A stretch of 64,000 nucleotides of DNA, from contig NZ_JAHHZQ010000001.1 in assembly GCF_022606355.1 (NCBI RefSeq), positions 434,001 through 498,000 on the forward strand, given 5' to 3'. This DNA comes from Leifsonia shinshuensis (lineage in GTDB: Bacteria > Actinomycetota > Actinomycetes > Actinomycetales > Microbacteriaceae). A program made the translations under genes and the position numbers. The notes under the pieces are model-generated. The model did no database searches. It saw only the letters and a list, made by a program, of their open reading frames with translations, and had not been told where the DNA came from. Numbering within the stretch: position 1 is the first letter of the stretch; every line of letters begins with the position of its first letter. Below, piece by piece: positions 1 through 9,052 of this stretch.

Positions 1-851
1 CGCGCGAGCAGGAACACCAGGCCGGTGACGAGCGCGCAGTTCGCGCCGGACACAGCCGTGAGATGGCTGAGGGCCGAGACCTTCATCGCTTCGTCGAGGC
101 CGGGGCCGACCGCGGTCTCGTCGCCGATCGCGAGACCGGGCAGCAGGTCGCCGCCGTCGCCCGGCGTTGAGGACGCAGCCCGCGCGAACGCGTCGCGCAC
201 GGGCGCCGCCCAGGCGAGCCAGGGCGGCGGCGCGTCCCGGACGACGGGAGCCTGGGGCGCGCGAAGGCGGTAGCTGGTCTTCTCCCCCGGCTCGTTGACG
301 AGCACCGATGCCTGGGCCGTGATGACGGCGCCGAGCGCGTAGGAGCGCGCGGACCGGGCATCGCCCGGCACGACGATCGAGACGGGTACGCCGCCACCGA
401 CGAGAGTGCGAGGGTCGCCTCGTCCCGCCATCTGTGGGCGGGCTCCCGCGGGGCCGGGCACCACGGTCGTCCCGCGCAGCCGCCAGTGCTCGACACCGTC
501 GAAGCCTGCCGCCGACCGCTGGGGCGCGCTCTCGACACGCACCGCGACCTCCACACGATGCTTCTGCTTCGCCGCGGTCTCGAGCACCGGATCAGTGCGC
601 TGCGGTGCCTGCGCTCCGACGGCGACAGCACCGAGCGCCACCGCAGCGAGAGCGACGGCGGCGGCGGCGAGGCGGCGGGAGCGGCGCGCGCCTCGCTCGT
701 GGCGTCCGGCCGCTGCTGCCACGACCAGGGCGGTCGTCGCGAGCACGCCCGCGCACACCGCGACGACCGGCATCGCGCCGCTCACGCCGATCCCGACTCC
801 ACAGCAGACCCACAGTGCGACGGCGGGGATGACGAGACGCAGGTCGGGCAT
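1..851 (-). CDS. comEC: ComEC/Rec2-type DNA uptake channel protein, N-terminal part (cut by window edge)
   Basis: Reading from the ATG at 851 downwards gives an uninterrupted frame that leaves the window at position 1, so only about the first 283 residues are present. The N-terminus has two to three hydrophobic segments, followed by a soluble OB-fold-like stretch. Near the edge the segment SHLTAVSGANCALVTG is the signature that opens the ComEC 'competence' membrane domain. The family forms the inner-membrane channel for single-stranded DNA during transformation, although in many actinobacteria competence is unproven. The start overlaps the comEA stop by one base (TGATG), so the two are translationally coupled. 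Identification rests on the signature and on comEA being next door. Confidence 0.9.
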   Translation of the reverse strand, partial: MPDLRLVIPAVALWVCCGVGIGVSGAMPVVAVCAGVLATTALVVAAAAGRHERGARRSRRLAAAAVALAAVALGAVAVGAQAPQRTDPVLETAAKQKHRVEVAVRVESAPQRSAAGFDGVEHWRLRGTTVVPGPAGARPQMAGRGDPRTLVGGGVPVSIVVPGDARSARSYALGAVITAQASVLVNEPGEKTSYRLRAPQAPVVRDAPPPWLAWAAPVRDAFARAASSTPGDGGDLLPGLAIGDETAVGPGLDEAMKVSALSHLTAVSGANCALVTGLVFLLA

Positions 852-1492
852 CAGACCGTCACCCGGTCCTTCAGCGCGTCGAACAGCTTCTCGCCCACAC
901 CGGATACGCTCCGGAGGTCGGTCACGGCGGAGAACCCGCCGTGTGCCTCACGCCATTCGATGATGCGCTGGGCCAGCGCCGGCCCGATCCGTGGCAGCGT
1001 CTCGAGCTGTGCGGCGCTCGCCCTGTTCAGGTCGACCCGACCGCCGACGGCACCGGCCTCCGACGCCGCGCCATCGCCCGGTGCGGGAACCTCGCCGACC
1101 GCCGGCACCCGCAACTGCTCTCCGTCACGCAGGAACCGCGCGAGGTTCACGCCCGCCGGGTCCGCCGTCTCGGCGAAACCACCCGCTGCTTCGACCGCGT
1201 CGACGACGCGCGAACCGCCGGCGACCTTGATCAGGCCCGGCCGCGCGACCGCGCCGGAGACGTGCACGTACAGCTCATCACCCGCCGCCGCAGGCGGGGC
1301 TCCGGACGACGAGGCGCCCGGCACCGCGGACGTCGGCACGGCAGACGGAAGCGGCACGCTCCGTCCTCCGGTCATCCCCGACACCAGCGCGGCGACGACG
1401 AACGCGGCGATGAGCAGCACGGTCGCGGCACCGACGCCGACCCTCAGCCGGCGCGACGGTGCCCGGTCCGTCTCCCCCGCCCGATGTCGCAT
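851..1492 (-). CDS. comEA: ComEA-type helix-hairpin-helix DNA-binding protein
   Basis: The 213-residue protein has one N-terminal membrane segment (about residues 20-42), then an SLBB domain containing LYVHVSGAVARPGLI. Two C-terminal helix-hairpin-helix motifs follow (LETLPRIGPALAQRI and LRSVSGVGEKLFDAL). This is the standard ComEA layout: a membrane-anchored receptor that binds incoming double-stranded DNA outside the membrane and passes it to ComEC, whose start overlaps this stop. The ATG at 1492 sits exactly 6 nt after a TAGCGT -10 hexamer, and the intervening GGAGGC could also act as a ribosome site. The mRNA may therefore start at or beside the start codon. Confidence 0.93.
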   Translation of the reverse strand: MRHRAGETDRAPSRRLRVGVGAATVLLIAAFVVAALVSGMTGGRSVPLPSAVPTSAVPGASSSGAPPAAAGDELYVHVSGAVARPGLIKVAGGSRVVDAVEAAGGFAETADPAGVNLARFLRDGEQLRVPAVGEVPAPGDGAASEAGAVGGRVDLNRASAAQLETLPRIGPALAQRIIEWREAHGGFSAVTDLRSVSGVGEKLFDALKDRVTV

Positions 1493-1498
1493 GCCTCC

Positions 1499-1504
1499 AC
1501 GCTA
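1499..1504 (-). promoter_or_regulatory. -10 hexamer TAGCGT for comEA, 6 nt before the start codon
   Basis: TAGCGT on the minus strand, then GGAGGC, then ATG at 1492. It is one of a series in this window with identical spacing that suggests leaderless or near-leaderless transcripts. No clear -35 is visible. Confidence 0.55.
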
Positions 1505-1674
1505 GGAAGGAGCGTGAACCGCGATCAGGCGAACGCCGAATCCGTGGAGAACGCGGTTGGCGGCGGAGGTGGGGAGGACTCCAGCTCACGGCCACCGGCG
1601 GGGGTGAAAACCACCGTTGCCACGGACGGCCGTCAGGCACGGAATCGGCGGTGTCCGATGGTGCGACGCGGGGG

Positions 1675-2271
1675 CTAGGCGAGCTTCCTCAGCGCTTTCG
1701 TGGCTTCGCGACGTGCCAGCGGCAACGGGTGGGCGAGCAGCGTCTCCAGGGGACCGCGTGAACGTGGATCCCTGTGGCGGCCCAGGGCTTCGGCAGCGTG
1801 CGCGACCACGTCGTCGTCGTTCAGCAGCACGATGAGAAGAGGCACCGCGCGCGGGTCTTTCGATCGCCCGAAGAAGCGCAGCAACTGCTCACGATCCCGC
1901 CCGTACCGCGTGTCTCGCGCGAGGATCTCGATCTCGTCGAAGTATTTTTCGCCGGCAATCGCTCCCAGGGCGTTCCCGATCACCCAACGGACACCTCGAC
2001 CGGGGTCGATCTGAGGCAACCGGAAACGTTCGAGGAGCACCGGCGGAGCCGACGTGCGCGCCTCCGGCACGGTCAGCGCCCGCACTATCGGCTCTTCGAC
2101 CCGAGCTCGAAGCTCGGGAGGAACTCGATCATCCAGGTGTGCCAACCAGTCGACGAGAATCGGAATCGCCGCATCGTACGAGTCACGGGTCTGGACGAGC
2201 TCCCATAGATCGTCGATATCGACACCGGCCTGGCTCAGTTCGAAGAGCAGTTCAACTGGCGCGGTCGTCAT
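1675..2271 (-). CDS. HEAT-repeat-like small protein of unknown function
   Basis: 198 residues. The C-terminal half has alpha-helical repeat character (RAVPLLIVLLNDDDVVAHAA and RGPLETLLAHPLPLARREAT), typical of HEAT/PBS-lyase-type repeats that mediate protein-protein contacts. No catalytic motif, signal peptide or membrane segment is visible. The ATG at 2271 was chosen because the reading frame further upstream runs into the leuS terminator hairpin; a GTG one codon earlier is possible. The gene follows leuS on the same strand but is separated by a strong hairpin, so it is probably transcribed separately. The 182 bp between it and comEA show no gene beyond the comEA promoter. Confidence 0.75.
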   Translation of the reverse strand: MTTAPVELLFELSQAGVDIDDLWELVQTRDSYDAAIPILVDWLAHLDDRVPPELRARVEEPIVRALTVPEARTSAPPVLLERFRLPQIDPGRGVRWVIGNALGAIAGEKYFDEIEILARDTRYGRDREQLLRFFGRSKDPRAVPLLIVLLNDDDVVAHAAEALGRHRDPRSRGPLETLLAHPLPLARREATKALRKLA

Positions 2272-2338
2272 CACGGGAACATCATCGCAGCCGCCGCACC
2301 CGACCGATGGATGCGCCACCGCATCCACGGACAACACG

Positions 2339-2369
2339 AGCGGCGGCCCTCCCGGGGAGGACCGCCGCT
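2339..2369 (-). terminator. Hairpin after leuS
   Basis: Outer arms AGCGGCGG and CCGCCGCT are perfectly complementary. An inner CCTCC/GGAGG stem continues after one mismatch, with a 3-nt loop. It lies 31 nt downstream of the leuS stop. There is no T-tract, as is common in high-GC actinobacteria. Confidence 0.6.
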
Positions 2370-2399
2370 CACCGTCGCGACCGCGGCGGACGCTCGGGC

Positions 2400-4988
2400 T
2401 CAGCCGCGGGTGGCGATGTTCACCAGGCGCGGGGCGCGCACGATCACGTTCACGATCTCCCGGTCGCCGACCGAGCGGGTGACCGCCTCCGAACCGCGGG
2501 CCAGGGCCTCCAGCTCGTCTGTGGTGATCTTCGGCGAGACCTCGACCCGGTCGCGTACCTTGCCGTCGACCTGGAAGACCGCGGTGACGGCCTCCTCGAT
2601 CAGCAGCGTGGGGTCGGCCTTGCGCCACGGGACGAGGGCGACGGAGGGCTCATAGCCCAGCTTCTGCCACATGTCCTCCGCGGTGTAGGGCGCGAACAGG
2701 TTCAACGCCATGGCCGTGACCTCCGCGGCCTCTCGCACGGCCGCGTCCGCAGCACCGGGTGCTCCGTCGATGGCCTTGCGGGTCGCGTTCACCAGCTCCA
2801 TCAGCCGCGCGACGACCACGTTGAACTTGAACGCCTCGACCAGGCCAGGCGCGTCGGCCAGGAACCGGTGCGTGATGCGGCGCAGCGCAGGGTCGCCGGT
2901 CTTCCAGACCACGTCGGGGTCGCTGGAGACATCCTGCGCGACGCGCCAGGCGCGCGCCAGGAACTTCGCGCTTCCCGCCGGCGACACGTCGGCCCAGTCG
3001 ATGTCGTCCTCCGGCGGGCCGGCGAACGACATGGTCAAGCGCACCGCGTCGACGCCGTGCTCGTCGAGCTGCTCGGACAGCTTCACCAGGTTGCCGCGCG
3101 ACTTGCTCATGGCGGAGCCGTCCATCAGCACCATGCCCTGGTTCAGCAGTGCCGTGAAGGGTTCCGTGAAGCTGATCGAGCCCAGGTCGAAGAGCACCTT
3201 GGTGATGAAGCGCGCGTACAGCAGGTGCAGGATCGCGTGCGTGACGCCGCCGACGTACTGGTCGACGGGCGCCCACTTCTCGGCCTCCTTCGGGTCGAAC
3301 GCCTGAGTGGGATCGTTCGGGTTCAGGAAGCGCAGGAAGTACCACGAGCTGTCGACGAACGTGTCCATCGTGTCGGTGTCGCGCGTGGCCGGGCCGCCGC
3401 AGTTCGGGCAGGAGACATTGACCCAGTCGGACGCCGCGCCCAGCGGGCTGGTGCCCTTCGGCTGCAGGTCGAGGCCCTCCGCGGGAGGCAGCAGCACCGG
3501 CAGCTCCGACTCGGGCACACGCACCTCGCCGCACTGCTCGCAGTGGATGATCGGGATGGGCGTGCCCCAGTAGCGCTGACGCGAGATCAGCCAGTCACGC
3601 AGGCGGAAGTTCTTCGCCGGCGCGCCCAGCCCCGAACCCTGCAGCGCCTCGGTGACGCGACGGATGGCGTTCGACTTGCTCAGCCCGTCGAACGGGCCCG
3701 AGTTGATCAGGCGGCCCTCGCCGGTCAGCGCGACACCCGTCTCCGACGGGTTCTCCAGTGGAGCGTCCTCTGGCAGGATCGGCTCGCCCGTCACGGGGTC
3801 GGTGTGGATGACCGGGATGGCGCCCGTGACCGGCTGTGTCGTGTCGACGACGATGCGCACCGGCAGGTCGAAGGCACGCGCGAAGTCCAGGTCGCGCTGA
3901 TCGTGGGCCGGCACAGCCATGATCGCACCGTGGCCGTAGTCGCTCAGCACGTAGTCGGCCGCCCAGATCGGGATGCGCTCCCCCGTCAGCGGGTTGACCG
4001 CGTGCCGCTCCAGGAAGACGCCGGTCTTCTCGCGGTCGGTGCTCAGCCGGTCCATCTCGGTCGTGCCGCGCACGGCCTCCAGGTACTGGTCGAAGCGCGC
4101 GCGGACCTCCGGGCGGACGTCCGCCACCAGCTCGGCAGCCAGGTCGGAGTCAGGGGCGACCACCATGAACGTCACGCCGTACAGCGTGTCCGGGCGCGTG
4201 GTGTACACCGTGACCGGCTCGTCGCGGCCCTCGATGGCGAACTGCACGTCGGCACCGGTGGAGCGGCCGATCCAGTTGCGCTGCATCGACAGCACCTTGG
4301 AGGGCCAGGCGCCCTCCAGCTGGTTCAGGTCGTCCAGCAGGCGGTCGGCGTAGTCGGTGATCCGGAAGTACCACTGGGTCAGCTTCTTCTTGGTCACCAG
4401 GTTGTCGCAGCGCTCGCAGCGGCCGTTGACGACCTGCTCGTTGGCCAGCACGGTCTGATCGAAGGGGCACCAGTTGACCTGGGAGGCCTTGCGGTAGGCC
4501 AGGCCCTTCTCGTGCAGCTGCAGGAACAGCCACTGGTTCCAGCGGTAGTAGCCGGGGTCGCTCGTCTGCAGTACGCGATCCCAGTCGAAGCTGGGCGCGT
4601 AGCGGCGCATGGACGCCTTCTGCTGTGCGATGTTGTCGTTGGTCCAGCCGGCCGGGTCGAGCCCGCGCTTGATCGCGGCGTTCTCGGCGGGCAGGCCGAA
4701 GGAGTCCCAGCCGATCGGGTGCAGCACGTTGAAGCCCTGGTGCCGCCAATAGCGGGCGATCACGTCACCCAGCGCGTACGCCTCCGCGTGACCCATGTGC
4801 AGGTCGCCTGACGGGTACGGGAACATGTCGAGCACGTACTTGCGCGGCCGCTTGTCGTCGGGGTCGGCCGTCGAGAACGGCTTCAGCTCGTCCCAGACCG
4901 GAAGCCACTTGTTCTGGATCTCGGCGAAGTCGTAGTGCGCTCCGGCCTCTCGGACCGGTGTTGTCGCTGAATCGTGCTCGTGTGCCAC
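2400..4988 (-). CDS. leuS: Leucyl-tRNA synthetase
   Basis: Charges tRNA-Leu with leucine. The 862-residue length is normal for bacterial LeuRS. The class I signatures are present: HMGH at residues 64-67 and MSKS at 627-630 (MSKSRGN). Between them lies the CP1 editing domain, including [15 protein letters not shown], and zinc-binding-type Cys pairs are visible (CPFDQ, CERC, CEQCG, CPNCG). The GTG at 4988 was chosen because it is preceded by a purine-rich GAGAGAG ribosome site and starts the conserved region. The open frame extends further upstream, but that part is arginine-rich, non-homologous sequence that overlaps the pabB 3' end. Confidence 0.97.
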   Translation of the reverse strand: MAHEHDSATTPVREAGAHYDFAEIQNKWLPVWDELKPFSTADPDDKRPRKYVLDMFPYPSGDLHMGHAEAYALGDVIARYWRHQGFNVLHPIGWDSFGLPAENAAIKRGLDPAGWTNDNIAQQKASMRRYAPSFDWDRVLQTSDPGYYRWNQWLFLQLHEKGLAYRKASQVNWCPFDQTVLANEQVVNGRCERCDNLVTKKKLTQWYFRITDYADRLLDDLNQLEGAWPSKVLSMQRNWIGRSTGADVQFAIEGRDEPVTVYTTRPDTLYGVTFMVVAPDSDLAAELVADVRPEVRARFDQYLEAVRGTTEMDRLSTDREKTGVFLERHAVNPLTGERIPIWAADYVLSDYGHGAIMAVPAHDQRDLDFARAFDLPVRIVVDTTQPVTGAIPVIHTDPVTGEPILPEDAPLENPSETGVALTGEGRLINSGPFDGLSKSNAIRRVTEALQGSGLGAPAKNFRLRDWLISRQRYWGTPIPIIHCEQCGEVRVPESELPVLLPPAEGLDLQPKGTSPLGAASDWVNVSCPNCGGPATRDTDTMDTFVDSSWYFLRFLNPNDPTQAFDPKEAEKWAPVDQYVGGVTHAILHLLYARFITKVLFDLGSISFTEPFTALLNQGMVLMDGSAMSKSRGNLVKLSEQLDEHGVDAVRLTMSFAGPPEDDIDWADVSPAGSAKFLARAWRVAQDVSSDPDVVWKTGDPALRRITHRFLADAPGLVEAFKFNVVVARLMELVNATRKAIDGAPGAADAAVREAAEVTAMALNLFAPYTAEDMWQKLGYEPSVALVPWRKADPTLLIEEAVTAVFQVDGKVRDRVEVSPKITTDELEALARGSEAVTRSVGDREIVNVIVRAPRLVNIATRG

Positions 4989-5065
4989 TGGACTCTCTCT
5001 CGGATGTCGCCGCGGCCGGACAGGCCTCGCGGCGAGAAGGCGTCGGGCGCGTGGCCCGAGCTTCC

Positions 5066-5071
5066 AGGGTA
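5066..5071 (-). promoter_or_regulatory. Candidate -10 (TACCCT) of leuS
   Basis: TACCCT lies immediately after the pabB stop codon and 77 nt before the leuS GTG. This would give leuS its own promoter with a leader of about 70 nt. The leader shows no obvious T-box, which in actinobacteria is typical of ileS rather than leuS. Confidence 0.4.
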
Positions 5072-6478
5072 CTAAACGTTCGCGCCGTGTGATCCGTTCC
5101 CTGGGAGCGGTCCGGGAGGTCGCAGACCGGCGGCTCGGAGGAGTGCGTCGGCCTTCACGCGCACCTCGTCCAGCTCGTCCTCCGGCACCGACAGCGCGGT
5201 GATGCCGCCTCCTGCGCCGATCGTCACCGTGCCGCCGCGGAACCGCAGGCTGCGGATCACCACGGCGAGGTCGGCGGAGCCGTCGGCGGCCAGGACCCCG
5301 AAGCATCCGGCGTAGATTCCGCGCGGGCCGCTCTCGAGCCCGTCGAGGATGCGCATCGCCGAGAGCTTCGGCGCGCCCGTCATCGAACCGGCGGGGAACG
5401 CGGCGGCCAGCGCGTCCACCGCGGTGAGGCCGGGCAGCAGTCGCCCCTCGACCGTGCTGACCAGCTGATGGACCTGCGCGTAGCTCTCGACCTCGAGCAG
5501 GTGACGGACGCCGACGCTCCCGGTGACGCTCACCCGGCCGAGGTCGTTGCGCATGAGGTCGACGATCATGACGTTCTCGGCGCGCTCCTTCTCGCTCGCC
5601 TCCAGCTCGGCGCGGAGCCGGAGGTCGTCGGCGAGGGTCGCGCCGCGTGGGCGCGTGCCCTTGATCGGCTTGGTGCGGACGGCGCCGCCGGACGACACGA
5701 GGAGGAACTGCTCGGGCGAGGAGCTGACCAGCGTCTCACCGGCGATCCGCAGGAAGCCCGCGTGGTGGGACGGGCTCGCGCGGCGCAGGCGGAGGTGGAC
5801 CGCGAGCGGGTCGGCGTCGGTGCGCGCGGTCGCGGTGTTGGTCAGGCAGAGCTGGTAGGCGTCGCCGGCCCGGATGGCCTCCTGGCACGCGGCGATCATG
5901 CCGAGGTAGGCGGCGTCGTCGTGACGCCAGGCGACCTGCGCCGCCGCCTCCGAGGAGCCGATCGGGTGCGCCTGCTCGTAGGCGTCGGCGGTTCCCGCGG
6001 CCGTCTCGAGCGCTGCGGCGGTGGAGGCGAGCCAGTCGCCGTCGTCCGTCGCGTCGACGACGGTCACCGTGCCATCGACATGATCGAACGCGATCAGGCG
6101 GTCGATGAACAGGAACGCGGCATCCGCGCCCGCTCCGGCATGGAAGGGCACCCCGAGCGTCGCGGCACCGGCCTCGTAGCCGAGCCAGCCGGTCCAGCCG
6201 AGCGGGAAGCCGGAGGTGTCCCCGCCGGTTTCGAGGTGTTCGCGGAGCCGCTCGAGGATCGTGCCCTCGCTCGTGCCGCTGTCGTCCGTGACCGTGCCGG
6301 CGGCGACGGAGGCGCTGATGACGCGGGCACCCGTGCCGAGGAAGCTGCGGCCGCTCTCGGCGCCGACCCCGCCATCGAGCCAGACCGCATCGCGATCGCC
6401 GTCGCCGAACAGCGTGACGAACGCGTCGGCCGGGTCGACGGCGGTGTCGAGGCGGCGCGTGCGGGGCGGGAGGAGCAC
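5072..6478 (-). CDS. pabB: Aminodeoxychorismate synthase component I (PabB-like chorismate-binding enzyme)
   Basis: Converts chorismate with ammonia from a glutamine amidotransferase to 4-amino-4-deoxychorismate for folate. The 468 residues hold the anthranilate-synthase-I fold. The chorismate-binding region contains [43 protein letters not shown] and [13 protein letters not shown]. The choice of PabB rather than TrpE or a salicylate/isochorismate enzyme rests on [10 protein letters not shown] and on the divergent class IV aminotransferase next door, which supplies the following lyase step. No amidotransferase domain is fused. Start choice: GTG 6478 is preceded by CAGACT and then GGGAGG; an in-frame GTG at 6493 is an alternative. 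Confidence 0.88.
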   Translation of the reverse strand: MLLPPRTRRLDTAVDPADAFVTLFGDGDRDAVWLDGGVGAESGRSFLGTGARVISASVAAGTVTDDSGTSEGTILERLREHLETGGDTSGFPLGWTGWLGYEAGAATLGVPFHAGAGADAAFLFIDRLIAFDHVDGTVTVVDATDDGDWLASTAAALETAAGTADAYEQAHPIGSSEAAAQVAWRHDDAAYLGMIAACQEAIRAGDAYQLCLTNTATARTDADPLAVHLRLRRASPSHHAGFLRIAGETLVSSSPEQFLLVSSGGAVRTKPIKGTRPRGATLADDLRLRAELEASEKERAENVMIVDLMRNDLGRVSVTGSVGVRHLLEVESYAQVHQLVSTVEGRLLPGLTAVDALAAAFPAGSMTGAPKLSAMRILDGLESGPRGIYAGCFGVLAADGSADLAVVIRSLRFRGGTVTIGAGGGITALSVPEDELDEVRVKADALLRAAGLRPPGPLPGNGSHGANV

Positions 6479-6493
6479 CCTCCCAGTCTGCAC

Positions 6494-6499
6494 TAGCCT
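6494..6499 (+). promoter_or_regulatory. -10 hexamer TAGCCT for pabC, 6 nt before the start codon
   Basis: TAGCCT, then GATCGG, then ATG at 6506. On the other strand the pabB start lies only 13-28 bp away, so the divergent promoters must overlap. Confidence 0.55.
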
Positions 6500-6505
6500 G
6501 ATCGG

Positions 6506-7291
6506 ATGGACGCGACGGTCACCCTCTACGACTGGGCGGCCGGCGCGCTCGCGGTGCGCGACGACTGCGAGGTCGTGGAGACCGAGCTGCTGGCCGCGGA
6601 CTCCTTCCTCGTCGCCTCCGGGCGTGCGCTCGCACTCGGGTTGCACCGGCAGCGATTCGCCGAGTCCGCGGCGGAGCAGGGTTTCGACGACCCCGCGGCG
6701 CTCGACGCGTTCTGGGAGGCCGGCGTCGCACTCCTGCCCGACGACGGCCGGTGGTTCCCGCGGTTCGAGCTCGTGCGGGCACGGGACGCCCTCCGCCTCC
6801 GCTTCCGTCTGCGGACGGCCCCTCCGCTGGGCACCGACCTGGTGGTGGCGACCGCGGCGAGGGACCCGCGGCAGGTGCCGCACCTCAAAGGGCCGGACAT
6901 CGACCGGCTCAACGTGCTCCGCCAACGAGCGCAGCGCGACGGCGCTCAGGAGGCCGTGCTGCTCGACGGCGGCCGGGTCAGCGATGGGACGACGACGGCG
7001 CTGCTCTGGTGGCGCGGCGAGACGCTTTACGCACCGCCGTTCGAATTCGCACGGGTGGACAGCGTGTCGGCACGGACGGTCCGCGGCGTCGCCGCCGCCC
7101 TGGGAGTCCCCGTCGAGGAGGAGGCGGTTCGCCCCTCCGAGCTCGCGGGCGTGACGCTCTGGGCCGTCAATGCGCTGCACGGCATCCGCGATGTCACCGT
7201 CTGGGTCGACGGCCCCGCCCTCGGCCACGACCCTGCGCGCACCGCGGCCTGGCGCTCACGATTCGCCGCGCTCGCGCGGCCGCTCCGCTGA
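6506..7291 (+). CDS. pabC: Class IV aminotransferase, probable 4-amino-4-deoxychorismate lyase
   Basis: 261 residues with the fold-type IV PLP-enzyme layout. The Lys in PHLKGPDIDRLNVL is at the position of the Schiff-base lysine, followed by the EAVLLDGGRVSDGTTTALLWW strand pair that binds the cofactor phosphate. The usual GxVxExTxxN motif is altered here to GRVSDGTTTA, so substrate specificity is less certain. It sits divergent to pabB with about 13-28 bp between start codons. This strongly suggests it performs the lyase step giving 4-aminobenzoate and pyruvate. It converges on cydC with only 18 bp between stops. Confidence 0.82.
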   Translation: MDATVTLYDWAAGALAVRDDCEVVETELLAADSFLVASGRALALGLHRQRFAESAAEQGFDDPAALDAFWEAGVALLPDDGRWFPRFELVRARDALRLRFRLRTAPPLGTDLVVATAARDPRQVPHLKGPDIDRLNVLRQRAQRDGAQEAVLLDGGRVSDGTTTALLWWRGETLYAPPFEFARVDSVSARTVRGVAAALGVPVEEEAVRPSELAGVTLWAVNALHGIRDVTVWVDGPALGHDPARTAAWRSRFAALARPLR

Positions 7292-7309
7292 GCGTTCCGC
7301 CGTGCGGCG

Positions 7310-9052
7310 CTAGGCGACGAGTGTGCCCGCCTCCAGGCGGAGGCGCCGCGTGATCAGGGCGTCGGGAACCTCGGTGTGCGAGATCAGGAGCACGGTACGG
7401 CCGTCGTCCGCGGCCGTGCGGAGGATGTCGCGCACGATGCGTTCAGCGACGGCGGCGTCCACATTCGCGGTCGGCTCGTCCACGACGAGCACCGGATAGT
7501 CCGCCAGCAGGGCCCGTGCCAGCGCGATGCGCTGAGACTGCCCTCCGGAGACGAGGGCGCCGCGCTCGCCGACCGGCGTGTCCAGACCGCCGCGCGCGGC
7601 CGTCCACTCGCCGAGGCCCACGCGGTCGAGCACGGCCAGCAGCTCCTCGTCGGTCGCGGTGTCGCGCGCGAACAGGAGGTTCTGCCGCAGGTCGGAGTCG
7701 AACAGGTAGGGCTGCTGCTCCACCAGCCCGACGACCCGACGCACGTCGTCCTGGCGGACCGATCGCACGTCCACGCCGTCGATCGTGTAGGAGCCCTCCA
7801 GATCGAGGAAGCGAGTGAGCACGTGGGCGAGCGCGGTCTTGCCCGCTCCGGTCTGGCCGCTGAGGACCACGCGCTCGCCCGCACGCAGGTCGAGGTCGAC
7901 CTCGTGGAGCACGGGCGAGGCCGAACCGGGCCAGTGCGCCGACGCGAGCCGCACCCGGAGGCCGGGCACCCCGGTCACCGCGAACTCCCCCGCGTCCGCG
8001 GCGTCGACGGGCACCCCGTCGGGAACGGACGCGGGGACGGTGTCGGCGATCCGCTCCGCACTCGCACGCACCCGCCGCCACGCGCCGAACGCCAGCGGCA
8101 GCGAGCCGAACACCTCGAACACGGCGAGCGGGAGGAGTGCGACGACCGCGAGCGACGGTCCGTCGAGGCGACCCTCCTGCAGGGCCGGGATGCCGCCGGC
8201 GAGCGCGAGCAGCGTCGCGGCACCGGCGAGCACCGACACGGCGCCGGCGGTCACCCCGAGGCCCGCGGCGCGTGAGCGCATCGCCGCGGTCAGCCGAGCG
8301 CTCGCGGAACGGACGCGCTCGCCGGCGGCCGTGAGGCCGTCGAAGGCGATGAGCACGTCGAGGTTCGTCACGAGGTCGTTCACCGCGCCGGACACCTCGG
8401 CACGGAGGGGCGCGATGCGCTTCTCGGATGCGCCGGCCGCCCACCGGTTCACCAGTGTGCCGACCAGGAAGGCTCCGGCGAGCGTCACGAGTAGGGCGAC
8501 TCCGGCCTCCGGGAGGAACAGGAACGCCGCGACGACGGCCGCCAGCACCACGATCCCGCCCGACACCACGGGCTGAACCACCCGGAGGGCGAAGTCGGGC
8601 AGTTCGTCGACGTCGTCCGCCAGCCGCGCGAGCAGCTGGCCCCCGCGTGCGCTCTCGTCGCGGCGGCCGTCCGCGGCGCGCCGGGCACCGATCCCGTCGG
8701 GCCCGAGCGGCACCAACCGCGCGAACAGGTCGGAGCGGATGGCCCCCAGGCGCCCGAACGCCGCGTCGTGGCCGGCCAGGCGCTCCAAGTAGCGGAAGAA
8801 CGCCCGTCCGAGCGCGAAGGCGCGGACGCCGACGACCGCCATCGAGATGTACATGAGCGCCGGCTGCTCCGCCGCGCGCGTGATCAGCCACGCGGACACC
8901 CCGAGCAGTGCCACGGCGCAGGCGCCGCTGAGTGCGCCGAACGCGATCGCCACCCACAGCCGCCGGGCAGGAGGCAGGGCGAGGCGGAGGATGCGCCGCG
9001 TCTGCGTGCGCTCCTCCTCCTCCTCCTGCCGCGTGCTTTCAGCGAGCGACAT
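7310..9052 (-). CDS. cydC: Thiol reductant ABC exporter subunit CydC
   Basis: 580-residue half-transporter with an N-terminal six-helix ABC exporter membrane domain (from about residue 30, RLWVAIAFGALSGACAVALL). The nucleotide-binding domain carries Walker A SGQTGAGKTALAH, signature LVSGGQSQRIALARAL and Walker B YPVLVVDEPTANVD. CydDC exports cysteine/glutathione-type thiols to the outside, which is required to assemble cytochrome bd. It is the last gene of cydABDC and overlaps cydD by 14 nt. The N-terminus is unusually rich in Glu (QEEEEERTQTRR), encoded by repeated CTC on the plus strand; a slightly later start cannot be excluded. Confidence 0.93.
   Translation of the reverse strand: MSLAESTRQEEEEERTQTRRILRLALPPARRLWVAIAFGALSGACAVALLGVSAWLITRAAEQPALMYISMAVVGVRAFALGRAFFRYLERLAGHDAAFGRLGAIRSDLFARLVPLGPDGIGARRAADGRRDESARGGQLLARLADDVDELPDFALRVVQPVVSGGIVVLAAVVAAFLFLPEAGVALLVTLAGAFLVGTLVNRWAAGASEKRIAPLRAEVSGAVNDLVTNLDVLIAFDGLTAAGERVRSASARLTAAMRSRAAGLGVTAGAVSVLAGAATLLALAGGIPALQEGRLDGPSLAVVALLPLAVFEVFGSLPLAFGAWRRVRASAERIADTVPASVPDGVPVDAADAGEFAVTGVPGLRVRLASAHWPGSASPVLHEVDLDLRAGERVVLSGQTGAGKTALAHVLTRFLDLEGSYTIDGVDVRSVRQDDVRRVVGLVEQQPYLFDSDLRQNLLFARDTATDEELLAVLDRVGLGEWTAARGGLDTPVGERGALVSGGQSQRIALARALLADYPVLVVDEPTANVDAAVAERIVRDILRTAADDGRTVLLISHTEVPDALITRRLRLEAGTLVA

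Noticed and set aside
2139-4811. An 890-codon plus-strand open frame opposite leuS
   Set aside because: Lies entirely over the leuS coding sequence and gives a low-complexity, arginine-rich product; a shadow frame.
4989-5059. T-box or attenuator in the leuS leader
   Set aside because: The leader is under 80 nt with no T-box bulge sequence or leucine-rich leader peptide visible.
4989-5306. Upstream extension of leuS into the pabB 3' region
   Set aside because: The extra residues are Arg/Gly-rich and not LeuRS-like; the GTG at 4988 has a good ribosome site.
9001-9040. CTC repeat near the cydC start as a possible phase-variable tract
   Set aside because: Only about four imperfect units in frame encoding Glu residues; a trinucleotide change would not shift the frame.
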